A DNA stretch of 40,602 nucleotides from Larkinella humicola. GTDB taxonomy: Bacteria; Bacteroidota; Bacteroidia; Cytophagales; Spirosomataceae. The position numbers and the translations under genes were made by a program. The stretch spans positions 1 through 40,602 of the forward strand of contig NZ_VTWS01000015.1 of assembly GCF_008727875.1 (NCBI RefSeq). The letters run 5' to 3'. Each line of letters opens with the position of its first letter. Position 1 is the stretch's first letter. The notes under the pieces were generated by a model that made no database searches, was not told the DNA's origin, and saw only the letters and a list, made by a program, of their open reading frames with translations. Of the stretch, positions 8,455 through 17,662 are shown in pieces.

Positions 8455-10824
8455 ATGCGCTGTTTTTTCCTGCTATGTTGTCTGGTCGCTTGCGTTACCG
8501 GGTCAGTGAGGGCGCAGGCGTTGCTCAGGCAGGCGGATCGCCAATTCGATAATCTGTCTTACAATACGGCGATTGACCTGTATGAGCAAACGCTGAACCG
8601 TTCCGAATTATCGGAAGAGGTGCGACTGGCTACGCTGTCGAAACTGGGCTACAGCTATCGGCAAGTTCGGGATACGCAAAACGCCGAACGGGTGTACCGG
8701 ATTCTGATTGGTCAACTGAAGCAATACCAGAGCGAGTACGTACCCTGTTACCTCTACTACGCCCAGGCATTGGCCAGTAATGGCAAATACAAAGAGTCGC
8801 AGGAAATGTATGACCGCTACAGCAAACTCCAGCAGGATGACCAGCGGGGAAAACAATTCTCTAAACTATACAAAGACGTTAGTATTTTGTCCCGTAATCC
8901 CGGAAATTACAAAATCGAATTTCTGGAAATCAACACCACCCAGGCAGAATTCAGCCCGATGTATTACAAGGAAGGGCTGGTTTTTGTGACGTCCAAAAGG
9001 CCCGGCAATGCTTTAAAGCGCGTTTTTAGCTGGGATCAATCAGCTTTTCTGGATCTTTATTATATGCCGGAAGCGGCTTTCAAGGGCGAAACCGTGGCCA
9101 GTTTGGGCGGGGCATCGGCCAGTCAGCGAAAAAAGCGGGCGAAGAATCCGAGAACGCTGGGCGAAGATGATTACACCGACCCCACGGCCAATGACAGCCG
9201 GACGGTGGGTTTCAGTACGGGAGCCGCAGGGCAATACGCAACGGAAAGTTCATCGGAAACCAAACGGTTTGGAGGAGCGCTGAACACCAAATACCACGAA
9301 GGCCCCGTGGCGTTTACGAAAGATGGGTCGAAAGTATTCTTTACCCGCAACAACTTCAACAAGGGGAAATACCGGGAGAGCGCCGACGGGATCAACAAAC
9401 TAAAGCTGTATGTGGCTGAAGAACAGAAAGGTTCGTGGGGAGAAGCGCAGGAATTACCCTTTAACAACGACGACTATTCAACCGGGCATCCGGCTTTGAG
9501 CCCGAACGATAAAATGTTGTTTTTTGCGTCGGACCGTCCCGGCGGTTTTGGGGGAACGGATTTGTACGTCTCTAGCCTTAAGGACGGAAAATGGTCGGAA
9601 CCGCTCAATTTAGGCAAAGACATCAACACCAAAGGAAACGAAATGTTCCCGTTTGTCGACGACCGGGGCAACCTGTACTTCTCGTCCGACGGTCATCCCG
9701 GTTTGGGCGATCTGGATATTTTTTATGCCCAACTGACCGACCAAACGGCGGTGAAATCGGTGCAGAATATTGGTGAACCACTCAATTCTTCGAAAGACGA
9801 CTTCGGTATCGTCACCGATGGCGCCCGAATGTTGGGGTATCTCAGCAGCAACCGGTTGCGGGGCGGAAGTGACGACGATATTTACCGTTTTAAGCGGGAA
9901 GGCTCCCTGTATGCCTGCCGTGAACTGACCATCCACGTGTTTGACAATCAGACCAAACAGCCCCTCGGAAATGCCCGGCTTGACCTGGATCAGAAAGACG
10001 TTCAGGATGGGAAGCGGCAAACCCAGACCGACGGCGAAGGCAATATCCGGATTTGCCTGGACCCGGAAAGTGATTTTAGGATCACTGCGGCCATGACGGG
10101 TTATCAGTCCAGCCTGTTGGGGTTTTCGACCAAAGGATTATCCGACGATCAGCCCCTGCGATTGGAAATACCGCTGGACACCGTTCAGGTACAGCCTAAA
10201 CAACCGTTGAAATCCAAGGTGCGGGGGCGGATTTTGACCCATACGGAACGGTTGCCCATCGATGGCGTTGAAGTGATTTTACGTAACCTGTGCGATAGCA
10301 CGGTTTTGGAAATGGTAACCGGGCCGGATGGTAGTTATGAATTTTTGGTCGATCCCGGTTGTGAATACATCGTCGAGGCCCTGAAAGATTGCATGGGCAC
10401 CACCGGAGCCCGCATTTCACCCGCGGCCAATGCCACCACGGAACTGACGATGTTTCGTCAGGGCGATATTATTGAAATCGATAACATCTACTACGACCTC
10501 GATAAATGGGATATTCGACCGGATGCTGCGCTCGAAATGGATAAACTGGTCGCTTTGATGAAAAAATACCCGGCGATGCGAATCGAGATGCGGTCACATA
10601 CCGATAGCCGGGGGTCGGCAGTATATAACATCACGTTGTCGATGAACCGGGCGATGGGGGCGGTGACCTATTTGCGGAAAAACGGTATTGCCTCCCGCCG
10701 AATGAAAGTGACCGGATACGGAGAAGGCTTGTTATTGAACACTTGCAAAGACGGCGTGAAGTGTACGGAAGCCGAACATCAGCGCAATCGGCGAACAGAA
10801 ATTAAGATACTTCAGGTTGAATAG
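8455..10824 (+). CDS. TPR-PD40-OmpA envelope protein, PorE-like
   Basis: A 789-residue exported protein. A signal peptide (about residues 1-20) is followed by TPR-like helices (about 20-150). WD40-like PD40 beta-propeller repeats follow, with DGSKVFFTRN near 288, FFASDRPGGFGGTDLY near 355 and LYFSSDGHPGLGDLDIFY near 400. There are two carboxypeptidase-regulatory/CNA-like modules (about 500-560 and 590-650). The C-terminal OmpA domain (about 670-789) contains HTDSRGS and a closing RNRRTEI motif that contacts peptidoglycan. This matches the PorE family, thought to tether T9SS parts to the cell wall. It sits between two PorP/SprF genes and probably anchors the export or surface complex of this locus. 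It is probably not the core housekeeping PorE, since such proteins are commonly multicopy. Confidence 0.88.
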   Translation: MRCFFLLCCLVACVTGSVRAQALLRQADRQFDNLSYNTAIDLYEQTLNRSELSEEVRLATLSKLGYSYRQVRDTQNAERVYRILIGQLKQYQSEYVPCYLYYAQALASNGKYKESQEMYDRYSKLQQDDQRGKQFSKLYKDVSILSRNPGNYKIEFLEINTTQAEFSPMYYKEGLVFVTSKRPGNALKRVFSWDQSAFLDLYYMPEAAFKGETVASLGGASASQRKKRAKNPRTLGEDDYTDPTANDSRTVGFSTGAAGQYATESSSETKRFGGALNTKYHEGPVAFTKDGSKVFFTRNNFNKGKYRESADGINKLKLYVAEEQKGSWGEAQELPFNNDDYSTGHPALSPNDKMLFFASDRPGGFGGTDLYVSSLKDGKWSEPLNLGKDINTKGNEMFPFVDDRGNLYFSSDGHPGLGDLDIFYAQLTDQTAVKSVQNIGEPLNSSKDDFGIVTDGARMLGYLSSNRLRGGSDDDIYRFKREGSLYACRELTIHVFDNQTKQPLGNARLDLDQKDVQDGKRQTQTDGEGNIRICLDPESDFRITAAMTGYQSSLLGFSTKGLSDDQPLRLEIPLDTVQVQPKQPLKSKVRGRILTHTERLPIDGVEVILRNLCDSTVLEMVTGPDGSYEFLVDPGCEYIVEALKDCMGTTGARISPAANATTELTMFRQGDIIEIDNIYYDLDKWDIRPDAALEMDKLVALMKKYPAMRIEMRSHTDSRGSAVYNITLSMNRAMGAVTYLRKNGIASRRMKVTGYGEGLLLNTCKDGVKCTEAEHQRNRRTEIKILQVE

Positions 10825-10826
10825 CT

Positions 10827-10836
10827 TTACTTTGTA
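10827..10836 (+). promoter_or_regulatory. Possible Bacteroidota -7 box before second porP
   Basis: TTACTTTGTA lies 28 bp before the ATG of the second PorP/SprF gene. It resembles the Bacteroidota TAnnTTTG box with one T fewer. It would allow expression of the second PorP/SprF and the glycosyltransferase apart from the adhesin. No convincing -33 element was identified. Confidence 0.3.
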
Positions 10837-10863
10837 CTTTCGTACACCCAACACGCCCTGTGA

Positions 10864-11787
10864 ATGATTCGACCGCTCGTCTGGAAAATAGCCACCCTCA
10901 TCGCCTTTGTCACGGCCGGAAGCCAGGCGGTTCTGGCACAACGCGAAGTTCTTTACGCGCAATACCTGAGTAACCCGTTGACGATCAACCCCGCCTATGC
11001 CGGGAGCCGGGAAAGTCTGACCATGTCGGCCATTTTTCGTCGGAAGTGGTTTGGACTCCAGGGACAGGGTTTCAACCGAATTACGCAGTCGTTCGGAGCC
11101 GACGGCGCGCTGTCGGGTGGCAAAGTGGCCATTGGGTTTCAGGCGTTGAATGATCGGATGGGGCTTTATTCAGCCACCGGTTTTTATGGTAGTCTGGCCT
11201 ATCGAATCACGTTGCCGTCCATGGCGAAACTGTCTTTTGGCGCTTCGGGCGGAATCAACGTCATTCCCATTTACGATCCGGCCAGCAGCACCGGAATCAA
11301 CAAAGCCATGCCGAGCGTTGGTGTTGGGGTGTATTACGAAGCCGAACGGTTTTGGGCCGGCGTGTCGATGCCCGAGCTGGTGAACCGACCCATTACGTTG
11401 GGTACAGGTCAGAATGCGTCCATTCGCTATCAGCGCCCCTTGTTCATTAACTTCGGTGGACGCATCGCTGCTAGCGAAGGCGTCGATTTTCTGCCTTCCA
11501 TTCTACTTACCCAACAAACCGGCTATCCCCTCGGAATTGACCTCAATGCCAGAGTCTGGATTGAAGAAAAACTGGGATTGGGCGTTTCCTACCGGGCTAA
11601 CAACAGCACTCTGATCACGACCATGAACTATTTTGTGGCTCTGGCCGAATATGAACTATCGAAGAGCATTCGGGTTGGCTATTCGCTGAGCAGCAAGCAG
11701 GTTGAAAACCCCTTTTACATTCAGAAAAGCGTTCACGAAGTGCTCTTCCGGTTTACACCAAGTCCAACTAAATTCAGATACCAGTAA
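10864..11787 (+). CDS. PorP/SprF family type IX secretion membrane protein (second copy)
   Basis: A 307-residue protein with a signal peptide ending near VLAQ, then QYLSNPLTINPAYAGS, the PorP/SprF signature. It shares the overall plan of the 7430-8419 protein (for example the shared segments GFQALNDRMGLYSATG and GLQLFNDRIGEYSTTG) but is clearly diverged, so the duplication is old. It may serve a second type B substrate, or act with the first copy as a hetero-pair around the OmpA protein. The glycosyltransferase ATG begins 4 bp after the stop, suggesting a shared transcript. Confidence 0.92.
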   Translation: MIRPLVWKIATLIAFVTAGSQAVLAQREVLYAQYLSNPLTINPAYAGSRESLTMSAIFRRKWFGLQGQGFNRITQSFGADGALSGGKVAIGFQALNDRMGLYSATGFYGSLAYRITLPSMAKLSFGASGGINVIPIYDPASSTGINKAMPSVGVGVYYEAERFWAGVSMPELVNRPITLGTGQNASIRYQRPLFINFGGRIAASEGVDFLPSILLTQQTGYPLGIDLNARVWIEEKLGLGVSYRANNSTLITTMNYFVALAEYELSKSIRVGYSLSSKQVENPFYIQKSVHEVLFRFTPSPTKFRYQ

Positions 11788-11791
11788 GCGG

Positions 11792-12670
11792 ATGGCTATG
11801 AAGGTTTCCGGTTTTAGTTTCATCCGCAACGCCCTGCAATATGATTATCCGATTGTGGAAGCCATTCAGTCCATTCTCCCGCTGTGCGACGAGTTTGTGA
11901 TTGCAGTCGGTCGTTCCGAGGACCAGACGCTGCGCCTGATTCAATCAATCCAATCGGATAAAATTCGGATCATTGAAACCGTGTGGGACGATTCGCTGCG
12001 TGAAGGCGGACGTGTGCTGGCCGTCGAAACCGACAAGGCACTGGCCGCGATTGCCCCGGATGCTGACTGGGCATTTTACATTCAGGGCGACGAAGTGGTG
12101 CATGAAAAATACCTGCCAGCCATCCGGGAAGCGATGAAAACGTACAAAGAGGATGCGCAGGTGGAAGGGTTATTGCTCAACTACCAGCATTTCTACGGTT
12201 CGTATCGGTATGTGGGGGACTCGCGCCGGTGGTATCGCCGGGAGGTGCGCATCATTCGCAACAACGGCAACGTGGTGGCTTACCGGGATGCGCAGGGTTT
12301 TCGGACCCGCGACAACCGGAAGCTCAACGTAAAACTTCTGGATGCCACGGTGTATCACTACGGCTGGGTAAAACCGCCAGACCGGCAAGCTGACAAGCTT
12401 AGCAACTTCGGGCGATACTGGCACAATGACGAGCACATGGCCCAATCCCGCAAAGAACTCAAAGGATTTGACTACCGGGGGGTAGACTCCCTGGCCTTGT
12501 TTGATGGCACGCACCCGGCAGTCATGCAGGCTCGGATCGAGCGAATGAACTGGCAGTTCGATTTCGACATTCGGCAAAAGAAACTCTCGTTTAAAAACCG
12601 CTTCCTGAAAACCGTCGAAAACCTGACCGGTTGGCGAATAGGCGAATATCGAAATTATAAGTTGTTGTAA
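11792..12670 (+). CDS. Glycosyltransferase family 2-like protein
   Basis: I place the start at the ATG 4 bp after the upstream stop (MAMKVSGFSFIRNALQYDYP). The longer open frame from 11702 would overlap the porP gene. The 292-residue product has the compact GT2 layout used by many uncharacterised sugar transferases: FIRNA near the N-terminus, then FVIAVGRSEDQT, then DADWAFYIQGDEVVHE as the DxD-like nucleotide-sugar site. A tail with WRIGEYRNYKLL follows. No membrane segment was seen, so it should be cytoplasmic. The donor and acceptor are unknown. Its place at the end of the T9SS cluster suggests it could glycosylate surface material, but this is a guess from context. Confidence 0.8.
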   Translation: MAMKVSGFSFIRNALQYDYPIVEAIQSILPLCDEFVIAVGRSEDQTLRLIQSIQSDKIRIIETVWDDSLREGGRVLAVETDKALAAIAPDADWAFYIQGDEVVHEKYLPAIREAMKTYKEDAQVEGLLLNYQHFYGSYRYVGDSRRWYRREVRIIRNNGNVVAYRDAQGFRTRDNRKLNVKLLDATVYHYGWVKPPDRQADKLSNFGRYWHNDEHMAQSRKELKGFDYRGVDSLALFDGTHPAVMQARIERMNWQFDFDIRQKKLSFKNRFLKTVENLTGWRIGEYRNYKLL

Positions 12671-12677
12671 GTCAAGG

Positions 12678-13157
12678 CTACGTGTTTTTCTTTCCAGTCT
12701 TGTTCTTTCCCTGATTCTGCATTTTTTCCTGGTGTAATTCCTCCGCTTCTTCCACCGAATGCGATTCCGTTACCTTGTTCTCTTTTTTCGCTTTTTCAAC
12801 CAGAACTCCGTAAAAACGATGCAGGGTAACCAGTTCATCTTCCGACAAATCTTCAATATTGAGCAGCCGGTTGCTGGCTTTGTGGTGTGAGGCAATCAGT
12901 TCATTCAATTTGAGTTGTATGGCCATCGAATCCTTGTTCTGCGACTTCTGGATCAGAAATACCATCAGAAAGGTAATGATCGTAGTGCCGGTATTGATCA
13001 CCAGTTGCCAGGTATCGGAATAATCAAAAAGTGGCCCGGTAATGAGCCAGACAATAATGGTTAATAAGGCGAGAAGAAAGGCGGTTGAACTGCCCGTAGC
13101 TTTCGTGACTGCGGTTGCGAAGTGTTCAAATACGGCTACAAATCCTTTTCTGTTCAT
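12678..13157 (-). CDS. Low affinity iron permease family membrane protein
   Basis: The start is placed at MNRKGFVAVFEHFATAVTKA. The frame extends 54 codons further upstream, but those residues look non-coding. The 159-residue protein has two hydrophobic segments (AFLLALLTIIVWLITGPLF and TIITFLMVFLIQK) followed by a charged, Lys/Glu-rich cytoplasmic tail. This fits the small Fet4-like 'low affinity iron permease' family that is common in bacteria. Its transport activity is not well established. It converges on the glycosyltransferase with a 7-bp gap and diverges from the ABC exporter. Confidence 0.75.
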   Translation of the reverse strand: MNRKGFVAVFEHFATAVTKATGSSTAFLLALLTIIVWLITGPLFDYSDTWQLVINTGTTIITFLMVFLIQKSQNKDSMAIQLKLNELIASHHKASNRLLNIEDLSEDELVTLHRFYGVLVEKAKKENKVTESHSVEEAEELHQEKMQNQGKNKTGKKNT

Positions 13158-13272
13158 CGTTAGCTGGGGTAGTTTGACATGCGTTTTAGTGATACGGACT
13201 GCCAGAAGGCCGAAAAAAAACGTAAGGTACTCACTCCGGCTGTATGAAGAACCAATTTGGTTCGGGTAATGT

Positions 13273-15141
13273 ATGTTTACTATGGCAAAAACACCCACTC
13301 CAGACTTTCCCGGTCGCATTCAGAGCGAAAAGGGACAGGCTGAACTTTCCTGGAAAGACCGTTTTGCGGCACTCCGTAATTTGCCGGCCTTTTTTCGCAT
13401 GATCTGGCAGGCGTCACCCGCCCTGTTTTTGGGCAACGCGGCCGTTCGACTGGTTCGGGCGGCTATGCCCGCTTTGACATTATACATTGGAAAACTCATT
13501 ATTGACGAAGTGATTCGGTTGTCGGGCCAAACCGGTGACGATGCTGAATGGCTCTGGACGTTGGTCGGAGCTGAGTTTGGTCTGGCCGTTCTTTCGACGG
13601 CATTGGGGCGGCTGACCAGCCTGCTCGACGGTTTGCTGGGCGATCTGGTCACCAACCGAACGTCTGTCCGGCTCATGGAACACGCGGCAACGCTCGATCT
13701 GGAACAGTTTGAAGATGCTACTTTTTACGATAAACTCGAACGCGCCCGGCGACAAACCACGGGTCGTTCTTTCCTGCTTTCCGGCGTTTTTGGGCAGGTG
13801 CAGGAACTGATTTCGGTGGGTTTTCTGGCGGCAGGCCTGGCAGTTTATAATCCGTGGCTGTTGGTTTTGCTGCTCCTGGCGGTTATTCCGGCTTTTATTG
13901 GCGACAATTATTTTAACCAGAAAAGCTACTCGCTCTCACGAAGCTGGACGCCCGAACGGCGCGAGCTCGACTACCTGCGTTTTGTGGGAGCGAGTGACGA
14001 AACGGCGAAAGAGGTCAAAATCTTTGGTTTGTCGAACTTCCTGATCGACCGGTTTCGGAGTCTTTCGGGACAGTATTACCTGAAAAACCGGGATCTGTCC
14101 ATACGGCGGGCGGGCTGGGGAACGGGGCTAACCATCATCGGAACCGTAGGGTATTACAGTGCCTACATCTGGATTGTGGCGCGTGCGGTGAATGGCGGTA
14201 TTTCCATTGGTGACCTGACGTTTCTGGCGGGTTCGTTCCGGCAGCTTCGTGGGTCGATGGAGGGTATCTTGTTGCAATTCAGTAGTTTGACGCAGGAAGC
14301 CGTGTATTTGCAGGATCTCTTTGATTTTTTTGAAATAAAACCGCTCATTCATTCCACGGAAAAACCGCTGGCGTTTCCGTCGAAAATTCAGAAAGGGTTT
14401 GTGTTTGAGAACGTTGGTTTTAAGTATACTAATTCGGATCGCTGGGCACTTCGCAACCTGAGTTTTACCTTGACACCCGGCGAAAAACTGGCACTGGTGG
14501 GCGAAAATGGCGCCGGGAAAACGACACTGGTGAAACTCCTGGCGCGGCTTTACGATCCGGCCGAGGGGCGGATTCTGCTCGACGGGCACGACCTGCGTGA
14601 CTATGATCTGCTCGACCTTCGCCGGAACATCAGCGTGATTTTTCAGGATTACGTCCGCTTCAAAATGTCGGCGGGTGTCAACATTGCCGTGGGCGATATT
14701 GACGAACGAACCAACCAGCCCCGGATCGAAAACTCCGCGCAACGCAGCCTGGCTGACACCGTGATTGCCAAATTACCAGGCGGTTATGAACAACAACTGG
14801 GCCGCAGTTTCGGAAAAGGCGTGGAACTGTCGGGGGGCGAGTGGCAAAAAGTCGCATTGGGTCGGGCCTATATGCGGGATGCCGAGGTCTTGATTCTGGA
14901 TGAACCCACGGCAGCATTGGATGCCCGCGCCGAGTACGAAGTCTTTCAGCGGTTTGCCCGTCTGACGGAAGGCAAGACGGCAGTGATCATCTCCCACCGT
15001 TTTTCGACCGTCCGAATGGCCGACCGAATTCTGGTGCTGGAAAACGGCCAGTTGCTGGAAATCGGTAGCCACACGGAGCTATTGGCGAAAGCGGGTCGGT
15101 ATGCTGAACTGTTTCACTTACAGGCACGTGGGTATCAATAA
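13273..15141 (+). CDS. ABC transporter, fused permease and ATPase (exporter type)
   Basis: A 622-residue half-transporter. The N-terminal membrane domain (about residues 35-360) is followed by a complete ATPase domain. It has Walker A GENGAGKTTL near 409, a Q-loop in VIFQDYVRF, signature LSGGEWQKVALGRA near 519, Walker B VLILDEPTAALD near 539, and a switch His in IISHRFSTVRMADR. Such proteins work as dimers exporting lipids, peptides or drugs. The substrate is not evident here. An ATG at 13282 (MAKTPTPDF) is an equally good start. The gene converges with the hybrid regulator at 15178. Confidence 0.9.
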   Translation: MFTMAKTPTPDFPGRIQSEKGQAELSWKDRFAALRNLPAFFRMIWQASPALFLGNAAVRLVRAAMPALTLYIGKLIIDEVIRLSGQTGDDAEWLWTLVGAEFGLAVLSTALGRLTSLLDGLLGDLVTNRTSVRLMEHAATLDLEQFEDATFYDKLERARRQTTGRSFLLSGVFGQVQELISVGFLAAGLAVYNPWLLVLLLLAVIPAFIGDNYFNQKSYSLSRSWTPERRELDYLRFVGASDETAKEVKIFGLSNFLIDRFRSLSGQYYLKNRDLSIRRAGWGTGLTIIGTVGYYSAYIWIVARAVNGGISIGDLTFLAGSFRQLRGSMEGILLQFSSLTQEAVYLQDLFDFFEIKPLIHSTEKPLAFPSKIQKGFVFENVGFKYTNSDRWALRNLSFTLTPGEKLALVGENGAGKTTLVKLLARLYDPAEGRILLDGHDLRDYDLLDLRRNISVIFQDYVRFKMSAGVNIAVGDIDERTNQPRIENSAQRSLADTVIAKLPGGYEQQLGRSFGKGVELSGGEWQKVALGRAYMRDAEVLILDEPTAALDARAEYEVFQRFARLTEGKTAVIISHRFSTVRMADRILVLENGQLLEIGSHTELLAKAGRYAELFHLQARGYQ

Positions 15142-15177
15142 CTAAAGTTTCAGTATATTTAACTGCATTGAAAACCG

Positions 15178-17142
15178 TCAGCCTTTGCGGTACGAAGTTG
15201 GGGTCTGGTGGTAAAACTCCCGAAAGACTTTGGTAAAATAAGAGGGTGTTTCAAAACCCACCAGATAAGCGGTTTCGGCCGCACTGTGTCCCAGACGCAG
15301 CAAATCAATGGCTTTGCGAAGGCGGTATTGCCGGATCAGCTCCACCGGCGACAGATGGGTCAGGTTGTGAACCTTCAAATACAGGGCTTTTCGACTCATC
15401 GCCAGTTCGTCGGCCAACCATTCAACACTCAGCGTCGAATCATCCAGATGCTGTTCGATGAGGGTGTATAACCGGCGCAAAAACTCGTCCCCAACGCTCA
15501 GGAGTGGGGTGGCGCTGTCGGGTTGGGCGAGTTGCTGGCGGTAATATTCCTGCAACCGCTGCTGGTGAATGAGCAAATTACGCAGCCGCAGCCGGAGTTC
15601 GCCCAGGTGAAAAGGCTTGGTGAGGTAGTCGTTCGCACCCAGCGTCAGCCCCCGAAGGCGGTGCGTTTCATCGGCACTAGACGAGAGCAATACAATGGCA
15701 ATGTGGTCAGTCGCCGGATCAGCCTTTAATTTCTCAATCAAGCCGTGGCCGTCCAGGCGGGGCATCATCAAATCCGTGATAATGATGGCGGGGAGCTCTT
15801 CCTTTGCTAGAATCCAGCCTTCGTAGCCATTGGCTGCCGACCGAACCCGGTAGGTCGTAGCCAGTTCGGCCACCATAAATTCCCGCAGTTCGGCATTGTC
15901 CTCGACTACTAAGACCAGGGGAGGAAGATCGGCGATGCCGGTTGGATTTTTACTGACTGACTCTCCGGCGCGGGCGGGCAGGTCGATCGCTACGGAGGGA
16001 GCTTCCACCGGTGGAATTCCCTCCTCGCCATTCGTACGGTGAATGGGCAATTCGAGCTTAAAAACCGTTCCTGACGGGTCAGCCCCCCCTTCAATCTGGC
16101 TCTCGACCTGGATGGTGCCGCCTAGCCGCAAGGTGAGTTCGCGGACTAATGCCAGACTAACTCCGGTGGTGTCGTTGGCCCGAATGCGCTGGTTGTCACC
16201 CTGATAATACCGGTCAAAGACGTGCGGCAATTTATGGGCGGTTATGCCAATGCCGGTATCCCGTACGGCCAGACGCGCTCCGGCTGGCGTTTGGTGGAGT
16301 GAAACCGTGATGCCACCAACGGACGTAAACCGAATGGCATTGGTCAGAAGGTTGAACAGAATCGTTTCCCACTTGCCCGCATCGAAGCGGTAATTACCAG
16401 CGGGCAAATCCGTTTCATAGACCAGCGTCAGGTTCTTGACGTCCGTCGAGGGGCGAAACAAGTCCACTAGTTGGCTCACGAAACCGGGTAAATCTCCTAC
16501 TTGTTCGACCAGGTCCATTTGCCGGGCTTCGAGCTGGTTGAGCGTCATCAACTGGTTGATGAGCCGCAGAATTTGCCGGGCGTTCCGGCGGACGGTGACC
16601 AGGGGCGGGTGAAGGTGATCCGGCAAATCACCGGTTTCCAGCAGTTTGTCGACCGGAGAAATGATCAACGAAAGCGGGGTGCGCAATTCGTGGGTGATAT
16701 TGGTAAAAAACCGCGTTTTCATCGCGTCCACAGCCTTCGATTCGTGGGTCTCGCGCAACTGATGAATGTACCGGCTACTCTTTTCGATGGTCGTTGTAAG
16801 GTCTTCGAAATCAATGGGTTTGGTTAGAAAGTCGAAGGCGCCCCGGTTCATGGCAGTTCGGATTTTGGTCATGTCGCCGTAGGCCGTGAGGATGACCGCG
16901 GGCACCAGCGTATTGATCTCCTGGAGACGGGTTAACAGTGTTAGACCGTCCATGCCGGGCATATTGAGATCGGTCAGAATCAGGTCGATGTCGGGTTGCT
17001 GTTCCAAAATCAGCAGTGCCTGACGGCCGTCCCGGGCAAACACAAACTCGTAGGTTCCATTCTGTATGGTCTGGCGAAAACGTTGCCGAAAGAGGGTTTC
17101 CAGATCGGCTTCATCATCCACCAGAAGTATTTTGGTCTTCAT
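15178..17142 (-). CDS. Hybrid two-component regulator: REC-kinase-REC-AraC
   Basis: A 654-residue single-chain regulator without any membrane or periplasmic sensor. REC1 has phospho-acceptor D58 (LILTDLNMPGMDG). A HisKA helix carries H151 in NITHELRTPL. The HATPase region (about 255-365) has NLLTNAIRF and DTGIGI. REC2 has D457 (IIITDLMMPRLDG). The AraC-type HTH domain (about 550-654) ends in GFETPSYFTKVFREFYHQTP. The second glycine-rich box reads TTGVSLALV where GxGL is usual, which could weaken ATP binding. Input probably comes from another kinase through REC1, or from a soluble ligand or partner. The likely output is direct DNA binding. The target genes are unknown. The DoxX-like gene next door on the same strand lies upstream of it and could be co-transcribed. 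Confidence 0.9.
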   Translation of the reverse strand: MKTKILLVDDEADLETLFRQRFRQTIQNGTYEFVFARDGRQALLILEQQPDIDLILTDLNMPGMDGLTLLTRLQEINTLVPAVILTAYGDMTKIRTAMNRGAFDFLTKPIDFEDLTTTIEKSSRYIHQLRETHESKAVDAMKTRFFTNITHELRTPLSLIISPVDKLLETGDLPDHLHPPLVTVRRNARQILRLINQLMTLNQLEARQMDLVEQVGDLPGFVSQLVDLFRPSTDVKNLTLVYETDLPAGNYRFDAGKWETILFNLLTNAIRFTSVGGITVSLHQTPAGARLAVRDTGIGITAHKLPHVFDRYYQGDNQRIRANDTTGVSLALVRELTLRLGGTIQVESQIEGGADPSGTVFKLELPIHRTNGEEGIPPVEAPSVAIDLPARAGESVSKNPTGIADLPPLVLVVEDNAELREFMVAELATTYRVRSAANGYEGWILAKEELPAIIITDLMMPRLDGHGLIEKLKADPATDHIAIVLLSSSADETHRLRGLTLGANDYLTKPFHLGELRLRLRNLLIHQQRLQEYYRQQLAQPDSATPLLSVGDEFLRRLYTLIEQHLDDSTLSVEWLADELAMSRKALYLKVHNLTHLSPVELIRQYRLRKAIDLLRLGHSAAETAYLVGFETPSYFTKVFREFYHQTPTSYRKG

Positions 17143-17175
17143 TGATCCGTGAGAATAAGGGGGGCTATAGTGGGT

Positions 17176-17267
17176 AATGATAAATGTAAAATGAGGAATA
17201 TAAAATGTAAAAGTATCGCTAACCCGGCACTTTTACATTTAACATTCCTCATTTTGCATTTATCATT
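17176..17267. repeat. Long intergenic palindrome 1
   Basis: The 39-bp arms 17176-17214 and 17229-17267 are reverse complements except at three positions, around a 14-bp loop. The sequence is low-GC and starts AATGATAAATGTAAAATGAG. It fills the space between the hybrid regulator and the DoxX-like gene. It could be a small dispersed hairpin element or a transcript stabiliser/terminator downstream of the DoxX-like gene. Confidence 0.9.
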
Positions 17268-17272
17268 TGAAA

Positions 17273-17662
17273 TTAAAGGTTATTGGTGCTTTTCAAAGCC
17301 CAATAAACCAGTACAGGCTGGAAAAATAACCGTAAAAACCGCTTTTTATCCGTATCCAGACCAAAAGCACTGCGTTTATTGGCGTACTGCGAAATGTTGC
17401 CGGGGAAAATTGCCGTAAAAAAAGTAGCCGCTGCTTTTCCGACAGTTTGTTCGTGCTTTTCGCCCGTGAATACCAGGCTGCTTCCCAACGCGATTTCGGC
17501 CAGACCGGAATACAGCACCGTATCGTCTTTTTTTAAGGGTACCCAATCCGGAACCTGTGCCTTAAACTCTTTCCGGGCAAAGGTGAGATGGCTGATGCCG
17601 GCAAAGAGCAAACTACTGCCTAATAATATTCGGGCTGCTTTCCTTCCATTTATCTCGTTCAT
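17273..17662 (-). CDS. DoxX-like small membrane protein
   Basis: A 129-residue protein with about four hydrophobic stretches (ARILLGSSLLFAGISHLTF, VLYSGLAEIALGSSLVFTG, GKAAATFFTAIFPGNI, and a C-terminal FQPVLVYWALK). The pattern 'GISHLTFARKEF...VPDWVP' is typical of DoxX/DoxD-related inner-membrane proteins. The biochemical role of the family is poorly defined; links to thiosulfate or redox metabolism exist for some members only. It lies upstream of the hybrid regulator on the same strand, separated by the palindrome. Confidence 0.7.
   Translation of the reverse strand: MNEINGRKAARILLGSSLLFAGISHLTFARKEFKAQVPDWVPLKKDDTVLYSGLAEIALGSSLVFTGEKHEQTVGKAAATFFTAIFPGNISQYANKRSAFGLDTDKKRFLRLFFQPVLVYWALKSTNNL

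Noticed and set aside
17149-17418. 89-residue frame over palindrome 1
   Set aside because: Its sequence (repeated KCKMRNIKCK and LHLTFLILHLSF) is just the translation of the palindrome arms.
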